NCBI GenBank assembly: GCA_963662175.1
Contig: OY759222.1
Span: forward strand, 3,640,713-3,704,712
Source: Aradus depressus
Taxonomy: Eukaryota; Arthropoda; Insecta; Hemiptera; Aradidae
DNA: 64,000 nucleotides
Direction: 5' to 3'
Every line of letters starts with the position of its first letter. Within the stretch, counting starts at the first letter, position 1. The notes under the pieces are model-generated. The model was not told the origin of the DNA. It was given only the letters and a program-made list of their open reading frames with translations, and did no database searches. Shown here in pieces: positions 60,481-64,000 of this stretch. The position numbers were made by a program, and so were the translations under genes.

Positions 60481-60879
60481 AAATCTCGTCCCACAACATC
60501 TTATTATCACATATGAAAATTTCTTGTTTGTATATATATATAATATACCTATCGGTAATTATATCATATACCTGAGGAAGTATTAAGTATTAATTTGAAC
60601 TTTTACATTTAACATTGTGTATTTTCGTCTGTGGTCTCTCCTTCTTTGTGTCGACTTACTTCAAAATTTACTGGATTTGAAGAACTTTTCAAATTAAATT
60701 TCATCCGAGTTCCTTTGGAGAGAAGTCTCTTTGAGGATGAACTAAGGAGGAATGAGGAAAGTTTCAGAAGACATTGGGGAGAGCCAATGGCGGCAACTAG
60801 AAGTAGAGTAACAGTAAATAAAATAGACAACAGACCCTAGACAAGGAGAGGTTTTATATGGAGCTGATGGCCAAGTTCT
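60481..60879. other. Unassigned, with two small opposing frames
   Basis: 60631-60840 (plus, 69 aa) and 60609-60830 (minus, 73 aa) overlap. The minus frame begins MSILFTVTLLLVAAIGSPQ, signal-peptide-like. The plus frame holds an amphipathic LERSLFEDELRRNEESFRRH. At most one can be real, and neither has supporting context. Confidence 0.25.
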
Positions 60880-60960
60880 TAGGGTGTTGTCAGTGAATCA
60901 CCGCTAGGTACTTCCCCAGCCTCAACTATATTATATAATCAACTAACGCCCTGTCCCAGG
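60880..60960 (-). repeat. Rep-X 3' end
   Basis: GTCAGTGAATCACCGCTAGG and TACTTCCCCAGCCTCAACTA. Terminal part only. Confidence 0.55.
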
Positions 60961-61066
60961 AATTCAATATTTCCCATTGTTTAATTTTCTGTAAAGGATA
61001 ACGACGATCCTGTAGAACATACATCGAACGTATAAGATGTCATTCTCTTCAGGGCAAAGCTATCTA

Positions 61067-61120
61067 TCCCCAGCTTTACGAGGTATAAGGGAAGTTATGT
61101 AGTCGGTCTGAAATTGTAGT
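61067..61120 (+). repeat. Rep-X 5' tip
   Basis: TATCCCCAGCTTTACGAGGT and ATAAGGGAAGTTATGTAGTC with GGTCTGAAATTG, then cut by a SINE-1 copy. It shows the A|TCCCCAG 5' end. Confidence 0.6.
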
Positions 61121-61342
61121 CAGGTCGAGGTCATATCGCCTACTACCAGAGCGCTCTTTCGTTACTCTGGTGGACATGAGCCCGACTCTACTATGAGAGT
61201 CCTAAATTTTGCCTACCCTAAATTTTTATTCACCTAGGACAGGTGTCTTTAACGAGTACCTGACATCGTACAGGCTCGGGACCATCGCTTAACGTCCCAT
61301 GCGAAGGACGGCACAAGCACGCATACCACTGAGCTACCGGCG

Positions 61343-62764
61343 CACAGTGGGCCAGATCCTGAATCTAGCGGGTCAAAAGTCCTGTGATTAGGTTACTGAT
61401 AAATTATTATTTTTCAATCATTCAGAAGGGCATAAAAAGACAGAAAAATAACGAATAACACTATGGTTTGTCAATTACATTTTTAATTATTATAATTAGA
61501 GCAACAGGTCGCTCAAACCAAAATCACTAACGGAATTGTTGTCTTCACTGCTAATTTCTGCCGAAGTCGTTGTTGAAATTAAAAGTAACTGTCTTACTTT
61601 TTCACTTATACCAGTTTTGTTTGGAAGGCAGTGGTCTGACGTAGCCAATAGAAGGATCAGACAAAATGAGCAGGTTGTTTAAAATGTCAGTTAGTAGAAA
61701 ATGGATCCATTTTTCTAGAAAAGTGTTCCCTGAACCTTTTTATCTCCTTATGTTGGCTTTCTTGAACGTCTTCGGCCAGCTGTCCGATAGGTATTGGAAA
61801 ATGTTTGATAAGAGCACTCCCATATTATATAAGTATTCTACATAACACTGACAGGCATGGTGTACCAATCATGCAGCAAGACGTTCATCATACGAGCAGT
61901 TTCAGCAGGGAAAGTTTCAAAGGCTTCCAAATAAATATCATACCCTGATGACGAAGCCTGTAGGAGTATGCTAAACCTTTCGATTAATTCTTCATCCACG
62001 CCAGTAATTTCAGCTGTTAAGGAAGGATTTTGGAAAAACCTTCAGCTGCATTGCTATCATTTGTATTGCCACCTCCTTGCTTTGGCGTATCAATAACTGC
62101 CGAGTCCACATTTTTTCTTCGTATAGTCAAAAAGGAATGTAATTTGTTCGAGGGTATTTCCAATAGGACCATTGCTGGCTCTCAACACATCGTACAACTC
62201 CCTTCTGCATGTAGACATTTTCACACCTGCAGTTACAAATAACATTAGTGAAAAAAAAAAAAAAAAAAAAACGGGGCAAAACGGGTCGTTAAATTTAGTG
62301 CCATCCTATTATCTATTAGCCAACGAACAAGAATAATGAACGTTTACGAGGTACGAAAAAAGTTACGCCCTTATGAACTAGAATGAACTTTTTTTTTTTC
62401 AAACGTGCACTATTCTTGTGGCCCTTCCAACACTTCGTGATTGACTTAAGACAAAACAAAAATTGCTAAGACTTACCTTTTTGAATGCCTTCCATGGAAG
62501 AATAATGAAGAAAAGATCAGTAATGTTCGGAAGCGACACTCACAGGTAAGTGATGTAGTCAAACTACCTCGCCTCCAAGATAATACGGCTGTTTGCATGG
62601 TTTGTTTATTTCGTCGCTGCGCTGTATTGACTTCGTCCTCTCTAATTCCCTTTTTTTATTTCTCTCTCACATACTAATTGTTTAACCAGTTTGTTTTTTT
62701 CCCGAAATCTCTCACTTCATTTTCGGACTTTTGTCCAGCTAGATTTGGGATCTGGCCCACTGTG
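61343..62764 (-). mobile_element. Transib transposon, decayed
   Basis: Inverted termini of about 38 bp start with CACAGTG. Left is CACAGTGGGCCAGATCCTGA; the right complement is CACAGTGGGCCAGATCCCAA. The exact 5-bp GC-rich duplication CGGCG lies at 61338-61342 and 62765-62769, as known for Transib. In both termini CACAGTG is followed by a 23-bp spacer and then TCAAAAGTC or ACAAAAGTC. This is the heptamer-23-nonamer arrangement that Transib shares with RAG recombination signals. The 1422-bp body holds a broken transposase on the minus strand. Confidence 0.92.
61640..62218 (-). pseudogene. Transib transposase remnant
   Basis: Three minus-strand pieces in different frames were read. MSTCRRELYDVLRASNGPIG at 62218-62090 ends at a TGA. 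SLTAEITGVDEELIERFSIL with LQASSSGYDIYLEAFETFPA lies at about 62033-61838. PIPIGQLAEDVQESQHKEIK, RFREHFSRK and ILNNLLILSDP lie at about 61790-61640. The last two resemble the C-terminal region of Transib-type (RAG1-related) transposases, where ...PIGQLSEE.QE..NK..+.+R..FSRK...LL..SDP is conserved (recalled, not searched). Frameshifts and stops disable it, and the catalytic core is mostly missing. Confidence 0.65.
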
Positions 62765-62772
62765 CGGCGCCT

Positions 62773-63395
62773 TCTGAAATTGTTATTTATTAACGTGTTC
62801 ACAGACAAATAGGCAGATTTTTTTTTTAAATTTTGGAATCAGTGTGTTGGAAAACATACTGATATTCAATATTTGACTTATTTAGGGGGCTCCTGAATCC
62901 TCATTCTGTATTGATACATTCATTACATTGGCAATTATTGGGGTTTTTGAATTGAGTCCCCGCCCCTGAACCCCCCCTTATCTTTGGCCAATATCGGTTA
63001 AATTTGACAGGTGATGTCTTCATTGAGTTTTAACTTCAAATATGAAAATTCATGTCGATACATTCATTACATCGGCAGTTATTGGGTTTTTTGAGTTGAG
63101 ACATAAGGGAGGGGCTTCACATAAGGGAGAGGCTTCCCCTAATCCCCCCTTCCCTCAATTTGACTGAAAATCAATGTCGTCGTTAGAGGGTTTCGGATTC
63201 AGATAGCAATGTTCGTGTCGATACATTCATTCTATCGGGAGTTATCGTGTACACAGACACACACACACACGGAGAGACAGAAAGTTTTTTTTCATACTTC
63301 GAATCTGGAGGTCTGAAAACATGGAATTTCATTAAAAACAGCTTCGAATTTCTGGTCAATTACATAACTTCCCCTGTATCTTAAGAAGTAAAAAA
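62773..63395 (-). repeat. Rep-X, near full-length and a partial copy
   Basis: 62785-62860 is a partial piece (TTAACGTGTTCACAGACAAA). 62866-63390 shows three units in reverse (ACATTCATTACATTGGCAAT, ACATTCATTACATCGGCAGT, ACATTCATTCTATCGGGAGT), the ACACACACACAC microsatellite and the 5' end CATAACTTCCCCTGTATC. The middle unit contains a local ACATAAGGGAGGGGCTTC duplication (63101-63138). Confidence 0.75.
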
Positions 63396-63920
63396 TAAAA
63401 AATGTAGATTCAACGCCTCTTAGATATTAATAAACATAATTTTTTGTTTTGTAAATTAGTTTTGTATTTAGCATTGTCCTAGTGACAATAGCTCAAGTTG
63501 ACAATGGCCCCTCCGTCTGTGTATGGTCTAATGGAGAGTCTTGGCTAGACAAAAATTAATTTGGGGTCGAAAGTTTTAATGAGAACACTATAATTAGGTA
63601 TAAAGAGGTCGATTTTGTTTTCTACATTATTGCTGGAACCGTTAGCTCTGGTTTTATTGTTGTTATGCCAAATTTCAATTGAAAATTTTTGGACATATTT
63701 GGCGAAATTTACTTAGCATTTGAACTATTTCCAATCGGGCGTGCACCAGGCTTGCATAAATATAAAAATTCCCTTTACACATACATTTACTGGTGCATCA
63801 TCAATGCATGTTTTATTTAGTAAAATTTTTTCTGGATTGCACAAACCTCAAATTTCCGTTTAGCACTTTCACGAACCAGTTTGCGCAAATTGGTTGAGCG
63901 TGCTAACTCTGGTTAAGAAT
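63396..63920. other. Unassigned stretch
   Basis: No repeat or gene recognised by eye. Confidence 0.4.
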
Positions 63921-63923
63921 GGC

Positions 63924-63947
63924 AGGGGGGGGGGGGGGGGGGGGGGT
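63924..63947 (+). repeat. G homopolymer
   Basis: A pure run of more than 20 G, the longest of several in the window. Followed by GTACAGAATGAAAG and mixed sequence to the window end. Confidence 0.9.
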
Positions 63948-64000
63948 ACAGAATGAAAGTGGGGGAGGATGGTCCGTGCCTCTTTAACGAGAGGCGAGCT

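Larger units (their letters stand above)
61118..62772 (-). mobile_element. SINE-1 copy split by a Transib transposon
   Basis: 61118-61342 runs from AGGTCATATCGCCTACTACC to GAGCTACCGGCG, with an internal deletion joining GAAGGACGGC to ACAAGCACGC. The head resumes at 62765 as CGGCGCCTTC. The Transib insertion and its CGGCG duplication lie between. The tail side is missing. Confidence 0.85.

Overview
This window looks like AT-rich, repeat-packed intergenic DNA from an animal nuclear genome, most likely an arthropod and probably an insect. The evidence is a Jockey-type non-LTR retrotransposon, Transib, PIF/Harbinger and hAT-type DNA transposons, tRNA-derived SINEs (some tailed with the arthropod telomere pentamer TTAGG/CCTAA) and many minisatellites. 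I found no host protein-coding gene that I can support, and no rRNA gene, CRISPR array or bacterial operon. The one long intact coding region is the Jockey element on the minus strand at 5968-10027. It has ORF1 (8792-9967) and ORF2 (6087-8795), which overlap by 4 nt.

Family names used here are my own. SINE-1 is a tRNA-headed SINE of about 350 bp with a palindromic spacer and a conserved central block. SINE-1a copies end in (CCTAA)n, SINE-1b copies end in about ATAACTAAC, and SINE-1c copies end in a different 3' body containing CCTAGGTGT. Rep-X is a very abundant repeat of about 550-800 bp. It runs from CCCCAGC..ACGAAGTATAGGGGAAG to GGTGATTCACCGA and carries three imperfect copies of a unit of about 140 bp plus a CTGTCTGT-type microsatellite. 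I suspect a Helitron/Helentron-associated (DINE-1-like) element, but this is not proven. Rep-Y is a second dispersed repeat. hAT-N1, hAT-N2 and hAT-N3 are non-autonomous hAT-like elements, most with 8-bp target duplications.

Layout: 1-5.9 kb holds Rep-X, hAT-N1 (with a SINE inside), a G-run MITE and hAT-N2. 5.97-10.03 kb is the Jockey element. 10-23 kb is Rep-X and SINE copies with minisatellites, a Penelope-like remnant, hAT-N3 and an unassigned less AT-rich block (19.98-20.82 kb). 23.2-25.1 kb is a Rep-X copy broken by three separate insertions, including a near-perfect 104-bp-arm hairpin flanked by 15-bp duplications. 25.8-39 kb holds Jockey fragments and many SINE, Rep-X and Rep-Y copies. 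39.7-40.5 kb is a deleted Harbinger element. 42-45 kb holds a 33-bp minisatellite, a TCGA-rich satellite-like array and a foldback element. 47.5-48 kb is a GC-rich island. 49.5-50.3 kb is a SINE-free relative of the first hAT-N1, which gives a pre-insertion allele. 51-58.5 kb holds several tandem arrays, one carrying perfect DR1 nuclear-receptor half-site pairs and one built from a retrotransposon zinc-motif exon. 61.3-62.8 kb is a Transib element whose termini look like V(D)J 23-RSSs, nested in a SINE nested in Rep-X.

The stretches called unassigned were read by eye on both strands. Only similarity searches against the genome of origin could show whether they are host sequence or old transposon debris.
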